32,678 nucleotides of DNA from Lachnospiraceae bacterium (GCA_024403335.1 JAKSSA010000029.1:1-32678); one strand, 5' to 3'; positions 17,711 through 26,381 are shown, counted from the stretch's first letter. The notes: generated by a model from the letters alone, not told the origin. Translations and numbers: made by a program.

Positions 17711-17737
17711 GTGGTCAAACGGGTCAAGCCCTCCCAC
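17711..17737 (-). promoter_or_regulatory. Candidate L1 mRNA-binding element before rplA
   Basis: On the minus strand the element opens with GTGGGAGGG, has CCCGTT in the middle and closes with ACCAC (27 nt); GTGG and CCAC can pair. It ends 1 nt before the rplA AGGAGG, so a protein bound here would block initiation. It closely matches the element before rplK. The function is inferred from the known L1 feedback and the shared sequence. Confidence 0.6.
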
Positions 17738-17747
17738 TTTTTTCTAA

Positions 17748-18173
17748 TCAATCATCAACTACAATACCCATACTGCGTGCTGTTCCGGCAATCATGCTCA
17801 TAGCTGATTCTACGGATGCTGCATTAAGGTCAGGCATCTTAAGCTCTGCGATCTTCTTAACTTCTGCCTTAGAAATGTGAGCAACTTTGTTCTTGTTAGG
17901 AACGCCAGATGCTGACTGAAGATTGCAAGCCTTCTTTAATAATACTGCTGCCGGGGGAGTCTTTGTAATGAAACTGAAACTCTTATCTGCATAAACAGTG
18001 ATTACAACAGGAATGATCATACCTTCCTGTCCTGCTGTTCTTGCATTAAATTCCTTTGTAAACTGAACAATGTTTACACCATGCTGGCCAAGAGCAGGAC
18101 CTACCGGGGGTGCCGGAGTTGCCTTAGCTGCGGGAATCTGCAATTTGATATAACCTGTAACTTTTTTAGCCAT
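17748..18173 (-). CDS. rplK: 50S ribosomal protein L11 (uL11)
   Basis: A 141-residue protein of the GTPase-associated centre, also needed for Rel activation by stalled ribosomes. Recognised by [34 protein letters not shown] (quoted in part: [15 protein letters not shown]) and a C-terminal rRNA-binding domain ending in [12 protein letters not shown]. Length is standard. ATG 18173 has AGGAGG upstream. It is followed by rplA after a 50-nt gap that holds a candidate L1 site. Confidence 0.98.
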   Translation of the reverse strand: MAKKVTGYIKLQIPAAKATPAPPVGPALGQHGVNIVQFTKEFNARTAGQEGMIIPVVITVYADKSFSFITKTPPAAVLLKKACNLQSASGVPNKNKVAHISKAEVKKIAELKMPDLNAASVESAMSMIAGTARSMGIVVDD

Positions 18174-18194
18174 GATAGCTTACCTCCTAATAAT

Positions 18195-18264
18195 GTGGTA
18201 TTAACGGGAATCCCTCCCACGAGACCTAAGCTCCCTGAAACAAAAGGAACTTGTTTGTGGTCTC
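18195..18264 (-). promoter_or_regulatory. Structured leader with candidate L1 operator before rplK
   Basis: On the minus strand, GAGACC (18264-18259) can pair with GGTCTC (18226-18221). It is followed at once by a 26-nt element (18220-18195) that opens with GTGGGAGGG, contains CCCGTT and closes with ACCAC. The element ends 6 nt before the rplK AGGAGG. Placement between nusG and rplK fits the known autoregulation of the L11-L1 operon by L1; the pairing was judged by eye. Confidence 0.65.
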
Positions 18265-18280
18265 AAAAGTCTTTCGACTA

Positions 18281-18799
18281 TTAGTACTTCTTAAATTCTG
18301 TGAATTTAAGTTCAACCGGTGTTTCTCTACCGAACATATCGCAATTAATAACTGCTTTCTTGTTCTTCTGGTTAATAGATTTAATAACACCATTGGTACC
18401 TGCCCAAGGTCCTGAAATAACCTGCACCAAATCTCCAAGTTGGAAATCGAAGATTTCTTCTTCAACAGGTTCAAGACCCATATTAGCAATTTCTTCTTCA
18501 GTCAAAGGAGCCGGCTTTCCTCCGGGTCCAACATAACCACGTACGCCACGTGCATTTCTTGCAACGTACCAGGTCTGCTCATCGAGAACCATGTGAATCA
18601 TTACAAAACCAGGATAAAGCTTTTCTTCTTTTTCCTTAACTTTGCCATCCTTGTGGATAATAACCTTTTTCTTAGGAACACGTACTTCAAGAATACGGTC
18701 TCTGAGATTCGAGTTTTCACTTGTCTTTTCGATGTCTCTTGCTACTGTATCTTCATACCCTGTCTGTGTATGAACAATGTACCATTTTGCTTCTGCCAT
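18281..18799 (-). CDS. nusG: Transcription termination/antitermination factor NusG
   Basis: A 172-residue elongation factor. The N-terminal NGN domain starts MAEAKWYIVHTQTGYED and contains YPGFVMIHMVLDEQTWYVARN-type sequence. The C-terminal KOW domain has GDLVQVISGPWAGTNGVIKSI. It binds RNA polymerase and can couple it to the ribosome or influence pausing. It sits between secE and rplK, the usual bacterial order. The start is the ATG at 18799. Confidence 0.98.
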   Translation of the reverse strand: MAEAKWYIVHTQTGYEDTVARDIEKTSENSNLRDRILEVRVPKKKVIIHKDGKVKEKEEKLYPGFVMIHMVLDEQTWYVARNARGVRGYVGPGGKPAPLTEEEIANMGLEPVEEEIFDFQLGDLVQVISGPWAGTNGVIKSINQKNKKAVINCDMFGRETPVELKFTEFKKY

Positions 18800-18851
18800 T
18801 TTGTCACCCTTACTTTGTTTACTTATTATTCAAGTCAAACGATATCTTCAA

Positions 18852-19052
18852 CTACATAATAGTTGAAAGGCAAATCTGAATTAACTTGTCTAAACCTGCA
18901 ATGATGAGACCGAGAATGACTGTAATAACAATAACAGCAGCTGCCTGCTTGAAAACAAGGCTCCACTTAGGCCATGAAATCTTTCTGAGTTCAGACTTCA
19001 AACCCTTAAACCAGCTGTTCTTTACCTTGGCTGTCTGTGTGTTGTCTGCCAT
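18852..19052 (-). CDS. secE: Preprotein translocase subunit SecE
   Basis: A 66-residue single-span subunit of the SecYEG channel, the short Gram-positive form. It has the conserved amphipathic segment (WFKGLKSELRKISWPKW) followed by one membrane span (AAAVIVITVILGLIIAGLD). It lies between rpmG and nusG with short gaps, as in most Firmicutes. Confidence 0.97.
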   Translation of the reverse strand: MADNTQTAKVKNSWFKGLKSELRKISWPKWSLVFKQAAAVIVITVILGLIIAGLDKLIQICLSTIM

Positions 19053-19074
19053 AACTTTCTCCTTTCTCGATCAA

Positions 19075-19224
19075 TTACTTAGTTTCCTTATGTACCGTAT
19101 GCTTCTTACAGAATCTGCAATACTTCTTTGTTTCCATACGGTCAGGATGATTTTTCTTTTCTTTAGTCGTGTTATAGTTGCGCTGTTTGCAATCCTGACA
19201 CGCCAATGTAATCTTAACTCGCAC
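19075..19224 (-). CDS. rpmG: 50S ribosomal protein L33 (bL33)
   Basis: A 49-residue zinc-binding form of L33: it begins [17 protein letters not shown] and ends [15 protein letters not shown], so both CxxC pairs are intact. The start is a GTG at 19224 with GGAGG 9 nt upstream (19238-19234). There is no in-frame ATG at the N terminus, and an overlapping longer frame that starts further upstream is not the gene. It is the first gene of the rpmG-secE-nusG cluster. Confidence 0.95.
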   Translation of the reverse strand: MRVKITLACQDCKQRNYNTTKEKKNHPDRMETKKYCRFCKKHTVHKETK

Positions 19225-19388
19225 GACACTTCACCTCCGTAATATTCGTGTGTAGAGCTCTTTTTTGCCAAAGGTATATGTTAGAAGCATTGGCCGTTTC
19301 ACGTTATAACCTGAGACTGATTACAAAATTACGCGGTCAAAACATAAAATTTTCAGCACTAAAAAAAGCCGCTTCCAATAGCCTGTGT

Positions 19389-19418
19389 ATTGTACCATAT
19401 AAAAATACAAGGTGTCAA
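19389..19418 (-). promoter_or_regulatory. Promoter for the rpmG-secE-nusG-rplKA operon
   Basis: On the minus strand, a perfect TTGACA (19418-19413), an 18-bp spacer, then TACAAT (19394-19389). The predicted leader before rpmG is about 155 nt. No clear regulatory fold was recognised in it. Confidence 0.85.
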
Positions 19419-19457
19419 ACGATTTTTTAGACAAAATAGTAAAAAAGGGAAATGCTC

Positions 19458-19486
19458 TTGACTTTGGTATCTATTTATAATAAAAT
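19458..19486 (+). promoter_or_regulatory. Promoter for the DUF1858/ferredoxin pair
   Basis: On the plus strand, TTGACT (19458-19463), a 17-bp spacer, then TAAAAT (19481-19486). It diverges from the rpmG promoter, with 39 bp between the two -35 boxes. Confidence 0.75.
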
Positions 19487-19533
19487 AAGCGCTGAATATG
19501 GGAAGTGCCCATTAAATGAAAGAAGGTAATAGT

Positions 19534-19722
19534 ATGTTTAGAAAAGATATGACTATCGGTGAAGCTTTAAGCATCAACCGTAACATTATTCCTGTACTTT
19601 TGGAAGCAGGAATGCATTGTTTCGGATGCCCTTCAGCTCAGGCAGAAACTATTGAAGAAGCTTGTATGGTTCATGGTATCGACGCTGATGAACTTCTCAA
19701 GAAGCTCAATGAAATCAAGTAA
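19534..19722 (+). CDS. DUF1858-domain protein
   Basis: A 62-residue small protein. The whole length is a DUF1858 domain: [32 protein letters not shown] (key part [18 protein letters not shown]), with the conserved Cys trio. These proteins are related in sequence to a domain found with hybrid-cluster proteins; the Cys residues suggest redox or metal chemistry, but no function is established. The start is the ATG at 19534, with AGAAGG 7 nt upstream; the ATG at 19516 overlaps no site and is less likely. It is followed 70 nt later by a ferredoxin gene, probably on the same transcript. Confidence 0.85.
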   Translation: MFRKDMTIGEALSINRNIIPVLLEAGMHCFGCPSAQAETIEEACMVHGIDADELLKKLNEIK

Positions 19723-19792
19723 TTTTTATTTCAAATTCTAATATCTTCCATTAAAGAGATATTTGAAAATATAATAGTAGGAGGACAAAAAA

Positions 19793-19963
19793 ATGGCATA
19801 TAAAATTGGTGATGATTGCATGCAGTGTGGTGCTTGTGCTGAACAGTGCCCCGTAGGTGCAATTAGTGAAGGAGATGACAAGTACGTTATCGATGCAGAT
19901 GCATGTCTTGATTGTGGTGCTTGCGCTAGCCAGTGCCCTGCAGGTGCTATCAGCGAAAACTAA
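19793..19963 (+). CDS. 2[4Fe-4S] ferredoxin
   Basis: A 56-residue clostridial-type ferredoxin, a soluble low-potential electron carrier. Both cluster motifs CxxCxxCxxxCP are intact: CMQCGACAEQCP and CLDCGACASQCP. The internal duplication typical of the family is clear, and no extra Cys is present. AGGAGG precedes the ATG. It is the second gene after DUF1858 and is closed by a perfect hairpin terminator. Confidence 0.96.
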   Translation: MAYKIGDDCMQCGACAEQCPVGAISEGDDKYVIDADACLDCGACASQCPAGAISEN

Positions 19964-20000
19964 TCTAAGCATTTATTGATTAACACAAAGTGCAAAATAA

Positions 20001-20029
20001 ATCGGACTGATTACTCAGTCCGATTTTTC
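20001..20029. terminator. Terminator after the ferredoxin gene, possibly bidirectional
   Basis: ATCGGACTGA pairs perfectly with TCAGTCCGAT around TTAC, followed by TTTTT on the plus strand. On the minus strand it is followed by TTATTTT, so it could also end the converging mecA transcript. Confidence 0.9.
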
Positions 20030-20099
20030 TATTATTTACTTCAATTTTTTTACTTCTACTATTCTGCCGCTATCATTCTGCTTTTTTCGTTTTTTGTTA

Positions 20100-20966
20100 T
20101 TATTTTAACTGTGCCAATTTTTCAACAGCTTCCTCTGAAATTACTACTTTTGCATGCTCATAAAGAGATCTTGTCAGCATTTCACTATTGTGGCATTTAT
20201 GCAAATAATCATTTAAAACGCTGTCATAACAAATTGACGAATTCTTGTCTGTACGATATTGAACTCTCAAGAAATATCTTCCTGCATTTTCAAGGTAAAA
20301 CAATGTTGTTAAAGCATCCATTCTTCCATTTAATAATGCACTAACTTCTATCATCTTATCAAGAGAATCACTTTCAAAAAGGTTGTCTAAAACCCCTTCA
20401 TCTTCCTTTTCAAGTTCGAAATCATCAACATCATTGTCATCCAATTCTATCGTTTCGAAATTATCATCTGAGAAATCTGCATCTGATGGAATTTCTGAAG
20501 GAAATCGCCCTGCATTTAAGTCCTTCAGGCCATTTTCTTCCTTAGGTCTTCCCATGCTCATGGCATTTTTAACCACATCCAAAAGCTGTTTTTTGAATTC
20601 TTCTGCCCTGTTAATGATATCCTGCTTTCCTTTCAGGGATTTCTGTCCCATATCCTGAATATCATTAGCATTAGCATTCGGATTCTGTCCCATGGATTTG
20701 TTCATCTGAATCGGTCCGTTTTCATTAACCTTTGTAATATAAAGAATTGTTTCCTTCTCTGTAATAGGAACTGCTTCAATCATCAAAGGACAATTTCCAA
20801 CTTCAAAGCCAACCTCAAAGTTTGCTCTTTCAGTTATTTCTCTCAAAAACTGCTGAGTCTTGTCATTTCCAAAAGCGAGCTCTGAAAGTTTAATTTTCTT
20901 TTCTTCAAGGTCTTTTGCACCTATAAAGCACTTAACCTGATTGTCATTTATTTTCTCAAACTTCAT
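20100..20966 (-). CDS. mecA: Adaptor protein MecA
   Basis: A 288-residue adaptor that delivers substrates to the ClpC-ClpP protease; in Bacillus it controls competence and other regulators. The N-terminal domain is diagnostic (MKFEKINDNQVKCFIGAKDL, then KLSELAFGNDK, PLMIEAVP). A long linker of about 100 residues, very acidic toward its end (DDNDVDDFELEKEDEG), leads to a C-terminal ClpC-binding domain with FYLENAGRYFLRV. The start is the ATG at 20966: AGGAGG lies upstream inside dnaB, and the two genes overlap by 11 bp, suggesting coupling. The linker is longer than I would expect for Bacillus MecA. Confidence 0.9.
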   Translation of the reverse strand: MKFEKINDNQVKCFIGAKDLEEKKIKLSELAFGNDKTQQFLREITERANFEVGFEVGNCPLMIEAVPITEKETILYITKVNENGPIQMNKSMGQNPNANANDIQDMGQKSLKGKQDIINRAEEFKKQLLDVVKNAMSMGRPKEENGLKDLNAGRFPSEIPSDADFSDDNFETIELDDNDVDDFELEKEDEGVLDNLFESDSLDKMIEVSALLNGRMDALTTLFYLENAGRYFLRVQYRTDKNSSICYDSVLNDYLHKCHNSEMLTRSLYEHAKVVISEEAVEKLAQLK

Positions 20967-22353
20967 TGTTTCCCTCCTTCTTCTTAACTGCATCGGAGAA
21001 TCTTTGCTTACTGCCTTCCCAGCAAACGTTCACTTCACCCGTAGGACCGTTTCTGTGCTTGGCAATAATAATCTGCGCCTCATTTTCCTTACTTCTGTCT
21101 TTTGTATAATATGCTTCGCGGAAAATAAACATTACTATATCCGCATCCTGCTCTATTGCACCTGAATCTCTCAAGTCTGAAAGCATAGGCTTTAATTCAT
21201 CAAGATTGCCTGTTTTATCTTTTCCGCTTCCACCCTTTGCCCTCTTTTCAACGTCTCTTGAAAGCTGTGAAAGTGCCAATACAGGAACATTTAATTCTCT
21301 TGCGAGTTCCTTTAAATTTCTTGAAATAGCTGATATTTCCTGCTGTCTTGATTCAAATTTCTGCTTCCCAAATACCATCAGCTGAAGATAGTCAATCATT
21401 ATCATATCAAGCCCATGATCCATCTTCATTTTTCTTGCTCTGCTTCGTAAATCCTGTAAAGAAATACCAGGGGTATCATCTATCATAAGTTTGGCCTTAG
21501 ATACATTTTCAGCCGATTCAACAAGTTGCACCCACTCTGAATTTTTTAATCCACCGCTTCTCATGTTTTTCAGATTCAAGCCTGAGTTCATCGCAAGCAA
21601 TCTGTTTGCAAGCTGTTCTCTTGACATTTCAAGCGAAAAAAATGCAACACTTTTTTGTGAATCCAAAGCAATATTTAATGCAAAATTCAAAGCCAAAGCG
21701 GTTTTTCCCATTGCAGGTCTTGCAGCAAGAAGAATAAAGTCCGAATTCTGAAAGCCGGCAGTCTTTGAGTCTAACTCTCTTAAACCGCTTGGAATGCCTG
21801 TAATAGAATTCTGATTTGAAGACAGGCTCGATATATTTTTAACTACTCTTCGCATAATTAAAGGCATATCTTCAAAATGTGTTGTGCTCTTTCTCTGTGA
21901 AATTTCGAATATTTTACGTTCTGCGGTGTCTAAAAGCTGAACAAGTTTGTCATTTCCTTTATAACAATCCCTCTGAATCTCTTCTGTAGCCTTAATAAGC
22001 TGTCTTAAGGTTGCTTTTTCTGCTACAATATTAGCGTAATGTTCAATTTCCTGGCTGCTTGGAACCGTTCTTGTCAGCAAATCAAGATATTCAAGACTAT
22101 AATATTCTTCCGGCACATTACGCGCCATTAAAGCATTCTGTAAAACCACTATATCAACTGCTTTTCCTTCAGAAAAGATTTCTTTAATAGCAGAAAACAT
22201 AGCCTTATTGGTAGGATTGTAAAAATCATCTTCACCAAGAGTGTCAATAGCTGTTATGATGGCATCATAATTAAGCAGCATTGAACCCAATACAGCTCTT
22301 TCTGCATCTTCACTATAAGGTATGTTTCTCTTAATCAATTCATCTGCTGCCAT
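20956..22353 (-). CDS. dnaB: Replicative DNA helicase DnaB (DnaC in Bacillus)
   Basis: A 465-residue hexameric helicase that unwinds DNA at the replication fork. The N-terminal domain starts with PYSEDAERAVLGSMLLN. The RecA-like domain has Walker A ARPAMGKTALALN, DYLQLM, LSRNLKELARELNVPVLALSQLSR and an arginine-finger-containing C-terminal part. No intein is present and length is normal. It follows rplI after a 157-nt A/T-rich gap and overlaps mecA. The ribosome-binding site before ATG 22353 is weak (AAAGAG). Confidence 0.97.
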   Translation of the reverse strand: MAADELIKRNIPYSEDAERAVLGSMLLNYDAIITAIDTLGEDDFYNPTNKAMFSAIKEIFSEGKAVDIVVLQNALMARNVPEEYYSLEYLDLLTRTVPSSQEIEHYANIVAEKATLRQLIKATEEIQRDCYKGNDKLVQLLDTAERKIFEISQRKSTTHFEDMPLIMRRVVKNISSLSSNQNSITGIPSGLRELDSKTAGFQNSDFILLAARPAMGKTALALNFALNIALDSQKSVAFFSLEMSREQLANRLLAMNSGLNLKNMRSGGLKNSEWVQLVESAENVSKAKLMIDDTPGISLQDLRSRARKMKMDHGLDMIMIDYLQLMVFGKQKFESRQQEISAISRNLKELARELNVPVLALSQLSRDVEKRAKGGSGKDKTGNLDELKPMLSDLRDSGAIEQDADIVMFIFREAYYTKDRSKENEAQIIIAKHRNGPTGEVNVCWEGSKQRFSDAVKKKEGNNEV

Positions 22354-22510
22354 CTTTTTACTCTTTTCAAAAATATTTTTTAATAAGAATAATATATTCT
22401 TTGTGTAATATTCCCTGCTTCATGTCCAATCATGATTGTTTATGATTTTACTACATATTTTAAAAATATATTACTTTTTTTAAATATATTTTATATTACC
22501 TGCTCTAAAA

Positions 22511-22957
22511 TTATACTGCTTCAACATGTACAGATATTTCCACTGTTACCTGAGGATGAAGCTTTATAGGAACATTGTATACACCAAAATTCTTAATAGG
22601 ATCAGCAACCACAAGTTTCTTCTTGTCAACTTCAACTCCTGTCTGTTCCTTCAAGGCAACTGCTATTTCCTTAGACGATACAGAACCGAAAATCTTTCCG
22701 TTTTCACCGCCCTTAATTTTAACATATACCTTCTGCTCTTTTAATTTAGCACCCAAAGCTTTTGCTTCGTCTAAAATTTCTTTAAGTCTTTTTGCCTCTA
22801 AAGCTTTTCTTTCCTCAAGCTCTTTTACGGTTTTAGGTGTCTTTTCTACACCAAGCTTTTTAGGGAGAATAAAGTTTCTTGCATATCCGTCACTTACCTT
22901 TACTATTTCATCTTTCTTTCCAAGTGACTTAACATCTTCAAGCAAAATTATTTCCAT
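22511..22957 (-). CDS. rplI: 50S ribosomal protein L9 (bL9)
   Basis: A 148-residue protein with the classic start MEIILLEDVKSLGKKDEIVKV, a long connecting helix rich in Lys/Glu/Ala, and a C-terminal domain ending KLHPQVTVEISVHVEA. It binds domain V of 23S rRNA and helps keep the reading frame. Its ATG shares one base with the gdpP stop codon (TAATG), so the two are translationally coupled, as in many Firmicutes. Confidence 0.98.
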   Translation of the reverse strand: MEIILLEDVKSLGKKDEIVKVSDGYARNFILPKKLGVEKTPKTVKELEERKALEAKRLKEILDEAKALGAKLKEQKVYVKIKGGENGKIFGSVSSKEIAVALKEQTGVEVDKKKLVVADPIKNFGVYNVPIKLHPQVTVEISVHVEAV

Positions 22958-25020
22958 TATCTTCTTCCTCCTTCTATCATGCGATCAACTTCCTCTTTGG
23001 CCTGCATAATAACCTCTTCAATTGTAGCATCTGCCACCTGAGCGCCTGCCGCACTCATATGCCCGCCTCCATGGAAAGCTTCCATCAGTACCTGTACGTT
23101 AAATTCATCGATAGACCTCGCAGAAATTGATACTCCTGTAGGGGTTTTATAAAATACCAATGCACCTTTAACGCTGTTAATGTTCATCAGTTCGTTACCT
23201 ACCTGTGATGCTAAAACTGATGCATTTTCTGTCTCAAGATCATCAGGAAGTACTGCGAACATGTAATGATCACGATAGCATTCTGCATTTGCAACAACCT
23301 TTGCTCTTGAAATATATTCTGCCGAATCAATTCGGAACATTTTTCTTATCATCGTAAGGTCCGCTCCACACTTACGCATATATGCTGCAGCTTCAAAAGA
23401 ACGGGCACTCATCTTTGTTGTAAGATTATTTGTATCAATCATCAAGCCTGCATACATTGCTGAAGCTTCAAGTTCTGACAATTCAACCGGTGGATTAATA
23501 TACTGACAAAGTTCAGCTATCATTTCACTTGTTGAAGAAGCACTTGGTTCAATGTAAAATTCATATTTTTCGCTAAATGCATCATCCGCCTCTGCTGTCT
23601 GGCGATGGTGGTCAATAATACAGCCTTTACTGAAAAGTCCTGTAATTGACGGCATAAAGGTTCTTGACGGGCGATTAACATCTACAACAATCAAAAGTGA
23701 TTTTGAAGTAATAACATCTGTAACAGACTCTTCACCAATAAAATCTTCGTTATCATAATCAGGCTTATCCTTAAAGCGGTCCATCAAAGACTTAATGGCC
23801 TGCATGTTTTCACCTGTTACAACATGACATTTAGTACCTAAAGTTTTTGCTATTCTCCAAATACCCATAGCTGCTCCAAGGCAGTCAGCATCAGGATTTG
23901 AATGCCCCATTACGATAACCTTGTCACTGTCTTTTATAATATCTCTTAAATGGAAAGCAAACAATCTTGCCTTTGCCAGAGTATTTCTTGAATTCTGAGA
24001 GGTCTTTGCGCCATAAAAACGAGTATCTGTGCCTTTTCTGATTACCGCCTGGTCACCGCCTCTTGCCAATGCAAGATCAATAGCCTTCTTCGCATCTTCA
24101 AGGCCTGAAGTATAATCTGCAGGCTCCTGGCTGATACCTATTGATACAGTAACTCTGCCTGGTAAACCTTTCATGTTTCTTACAGTATCAAGAATATCAA
24201 ATCTGTCTTTTTCAAACTCTTTAAGATATTTGTGACGGAAAATAAATATAAACTTATCCTTATCTGTCTTTCTGATAATTGTATCAGTGTCTGCAAAGAA
24301 CTCTGTAATAGCCATTTCAAGCTTACCTGTTGCAACAGATCTTCTCATTTCATCCGCCTGATTAAAGGTTTCTTCATAGTTATCCACATAAAGATATCCT
24401 ATATCAACCTTTTCTTCATTATAAGTCTCGTTAAGCTTAACATATTCTGTTTCATCATAAAATGCGATTGTATATAAATCATCATTAGGTGAGCCAAAGC
24501 CTGCCCTGATATTCCAGAGATTATCATCAAAAAGCTTGTTTAAATCCAAAGCACGAAGCTCTACACGATAATGCTTATCATTATACTTAATCCTTGTAAA
24601 AACATCCTGCTCAAGATTTGGCAAACATGGAAACTCAAGGTTTGGCATGATGGTTTTAAGTGATTTTGAAGCTGAATACTGTTTTGAAATAATTTCCTTC
24701 ATGGAATCATTTTCCCAAACAAGTCCGTAATGCGAATTCATGATACCAAAAGGTATTGAGAGTGAAGTAAGTACTTCATTCTGCGCTATACCAAAGGTCA
24801 TCGCAAAATTAACCAAATCGTTAAAAATATAATCCTTGTTTAAAGTCCATACAATCATGGCTGTAAGAAAATAAATCGTAACAAATGGCAACGATATCCT
24901 TATGGTTTCTTTGTCAAATACCGCAAGAACCACTGCCATTACAAATACAACCGGTGTTAAAAGCAACGGCCATCTGAGATAGCTACTCATTTTTCTTGTA
25001 AGTAAAAACGTATTTTTCAT
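22957..25020 (-). CDS. gdpP: Cyclic-di-AMP phosphodiesterase GdpP (DHH family)
   Basis: A 687-residue membrane protein that hydrolyses c-di-AMP to pApA. Two N-terminal membrane spans (about residues 16-60) are followed by a PAS-like domain, a degenerate GGDEF domain (VTVSIGISQEP; the GGDEF motif is not seen), and DHH plus DHHA1 catalytic domains. The metal-binding motifs VMGHSNPDADCLGAA, VVDVNRPS and IIDHHRQ are intact, as is the C-terminal GGGHMSAAGAQ. It starts the gdpP-rplI-dnaB-mecA run. Family knowledge gives the substrate; all catalytic motifs visible support activity. Confidence 0.95.
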   Translation of the reverse strand: MKNTFLLTRKMSSYLRWPLLLTPVVFVMAVVLAVFDKETIRISLPFVTIYFLTAMIVWTLNKDYIFNDLVNFAMTFGIAQNEVLTSLSIPFGIMNSHYGLVWENDSMKEIISKQYSASKSLKTIMPNLEFPCLPNLEQDVFTRIKYNDKHYRVELRALDLNKLFDDNLWNIRAGFGSPNDDLYTIAFYDETEYVKLNETYNEEKVDIGYLYVDNYEETFNQADEMRRSVATGKLEMAITEFFADTDTIIRKTDKDKFIFIFRHKYLKEFEKDRFDILDTVRNMKGLPGRVTVSIGISQEPADYTSGLEDAKKAIDLALARGGDQAVIRKGTDTRFYGAKTSQNSRNTLAKARLFAFHLRDIIKDSDKVIVMGHSNPDADCLGAAMGIWRIAKTLGTKCHVVTGENMQAIKSLMDRFKDKPDYDNEDFIGEESVTDVITSKSLLIVVDVNRPSRTFMPSITGLFSKGCIIDHHRQTAEADDAFSEKYEFYIEPSASSTSEMIAELCQYINPPVELSELEASAMYAGLMIDTNNLTTKMSARSFEAAAYMRKCGADLTMIRKMFRIDSAEYISRAKVVANAECYRDHYMFAVLPDDLETENASVLASQVGNELMNINSVKGALVFYKTPTGVSISARSIDEFNVQVLMEAFHGGGHMSAAGAQVADATIEEVIMQAKEEVDRMIEGGRR

Positions 25021-25140
25021 CTGTTTCCTTTACCTGTTTTTTTCATATACGCTCTTTTTATTATTTGCAAATTCCGTAATATGATTTATCATCAGTAAAT
25101 GTCTGATTTTAATCGTTTAATAAGTCCTTTTATAATTTCC

Positions 25141-25184
25141 TTTAGTGCTCTTTACTACTCTTTACTACTCTTTACTTCTCTTTA
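25141..25184 (-). repeat. 10-bp tandem repeat after the esterase gene
   Basis: Four to five copies of a 10-bp unit close to TTTACTACTC; 25151-25160 and 25161-25170 are identical and the outer ones degenerate. It ends 1-2 bp from the esterase stop codon. The rest of 25021-25185 is A/T-rich with no recognisable gene. Confidence 0.75.
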
Positions 25185-25185
25185 A

Positions 25186-26244
25186 TTATTTATCATAGCC
25201 TGTAATGTTCAGACTTATAATTTTTTCTCTCAAAGCCTTCATCATGAGATTATGAGTAGCAAGTGACGGATGCATATCTGAACCATATCCGTTTTCTGCT
25301 TTCTGAACTTCAAACTCAAGGTAGTGTACCTTTTTGTCAGTTGTTGAAAGCTTATCTACCATTCTTTTAATAACATGACATAATTCCTGTCCCATAACTC
25401 CAAGTGAACAGATTATTTCTGCTTTGGGCTGGTGTTTATGTATGTAATCAATAAAATCAATGTAAAGCTTCTCAAACGCAGTTTCTCTGTCTTCCCTGCC
25501 TCTTGTATAAGTACAGTCGTTAGTGCCAAGATTTATTACAACAATATCAGCCTGAAATTTTGAGAAATCCCACTCTTCAAATTCCTCATCACCAGCAAAA
25601 CTGCTTCCTCCGGCATCTGTATATTGATAAACATATGGAATTAAAAAGCTGTCACTTGCTTCATCAACATCATTAGGTATTGAACCTGAAACAATTCCGT
25701 TGCCACTCCAGGAAACCAACTGAAAATCTGCATCAAAGCTCTCTGCTGTCTGTACCGCATATGCCAGATACGGGTTCTCAATCTTTGTTGAAAAACCTTC
25801 GTTTTCATTTTTAGCTTCTATACCATAGCCACAGGTAATTGAGTCTCCGATAAACTCAATTTTTTTATTCTTATAAGCTGTTGGTTTCATTATACCATCA
25901 TGGATGAACGAAATAATACCCATCTTGCCAAATGCCGCTTCGCAAAGCTTAATCAGTCTGATAGTTACCTTTTCTTCAGTTTCTGACTCAAAAAGTACAT
26001 ATTCCTTAACATCCTCATCCAATGCGAAACGTTTTTCGAATTTTCCATTTATCATAACGCCAACAGATGCAACGAAAATTTCAAGTCCTTTTGCATTATC
26101 AGTACGAATTACTGCTGAAAATTTCTTTCCTGTAAACTCAAATTCAACATAAGATGCAGAAAAATCAATGTATAAAACACTATTCCGGAACATGTGTCTG
26201 CCCATGATTTTGCAATTATCATATGAAGGAGCTACAGTAATCAT
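25186..26244 (-). CDS. SGNH/GDSL esterase, carbohydrate esterase family 2-like
   Basis: A 352-residue two-domain enzyme. The N-terminal 110 or so residues look like the beta-sandwich of CE2 esterases. The catalytic SGNH domain has the nucleophile Ser in IEFIGDSIT (near residue 135), VINLGTNDCT, and the Asp/His pair in SDMHPSLATH. CE2 enzymes remove acetyl groups from xylan or glucomannan oligosaccharides. No signal peptide is visible, so it probably acts in the cytoplasm on imported oligosaccharides. The start is the ATG at 26244 with AGAGGA upstream; a TTG seven codons earlier is unlikely. Monocistronic, with a good promoter. Confidence 0.85.
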   Translation of the reverse strand: MITVAPSYDNCKIMGRHMFRNSVLYIDFSASYVEFEFTGKKFSAVIRTDNAKGLEIFVASVGVMINGKFEKRFALDEDVKEYVLFESETEEKVTIRLIKLCEAAFGKMGIISFIHDGIMKPTAYKNKKIEFIGDSITCGYGIEAKNENEGFSTKIENPYLAYAVQTAESFDADFQLVSWSGNGIVSGSIPNDVDEASDSFLIPYVYQYTDAGGSSFAGDEEFEEWDFSKFQADIVVINLGTNDCTYTRGREDRETAFEKLYIDFIDYIHKHQPKAEIICSLGVMGQELCHVIKRMVDKLSTTDKKVHYLEFEVQKAENGYGSDMHPSLATHNLMMKALREKIISLNITGYDK

Positions 26245-26335
26245 TGATTTATCCTCTTTTCCCAATGCCTTTGAACTTTTCCAAAATTCTGCCGAAGCTT
26301 ATAAAACATCATTATTTTTTGAAATAGTTATAATC

Positions 26336-26363
26336 AATATAGTATATCAAATATGTGTGTCAA
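26336..26363 (-). promoter_or_regulatory. Promoter for the CE2-like esterase
   Basis: On the minus strand, perfect TTGACA (26363-26358), a 16-bp spacer, then TATATT (26341-26336), about 90 bp before the start codon. Confidence 0.7.
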
Positions 26364-26381
26364 TTTCCACACTAAATTTTC

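Noticed and set aside
19071-19271. 66-residue minus-strand frame over rpmG
   Set aside because: It is in another frame than L33; the GTG-initiated frame at 19224 encodes both CxxC pairs.
20383-20658. Ser-rich plus-strand frame opposite mecA
   Set aside because: It is the complement of the acidic MecA linker; no supporting signals.
22354-22510. Promoter for dnaB in the A/T-rich gap after rplI
   Set aside because: No -35/-10 pair with acceptable spacing was convincing; the composition makes chance matches common.
25021-25185. Hidden small gene between gdpP and the esterase
   Set aside because: Only A/T-rich DNA and a 10-bp repeat; no frame with a ribosome-binding site.
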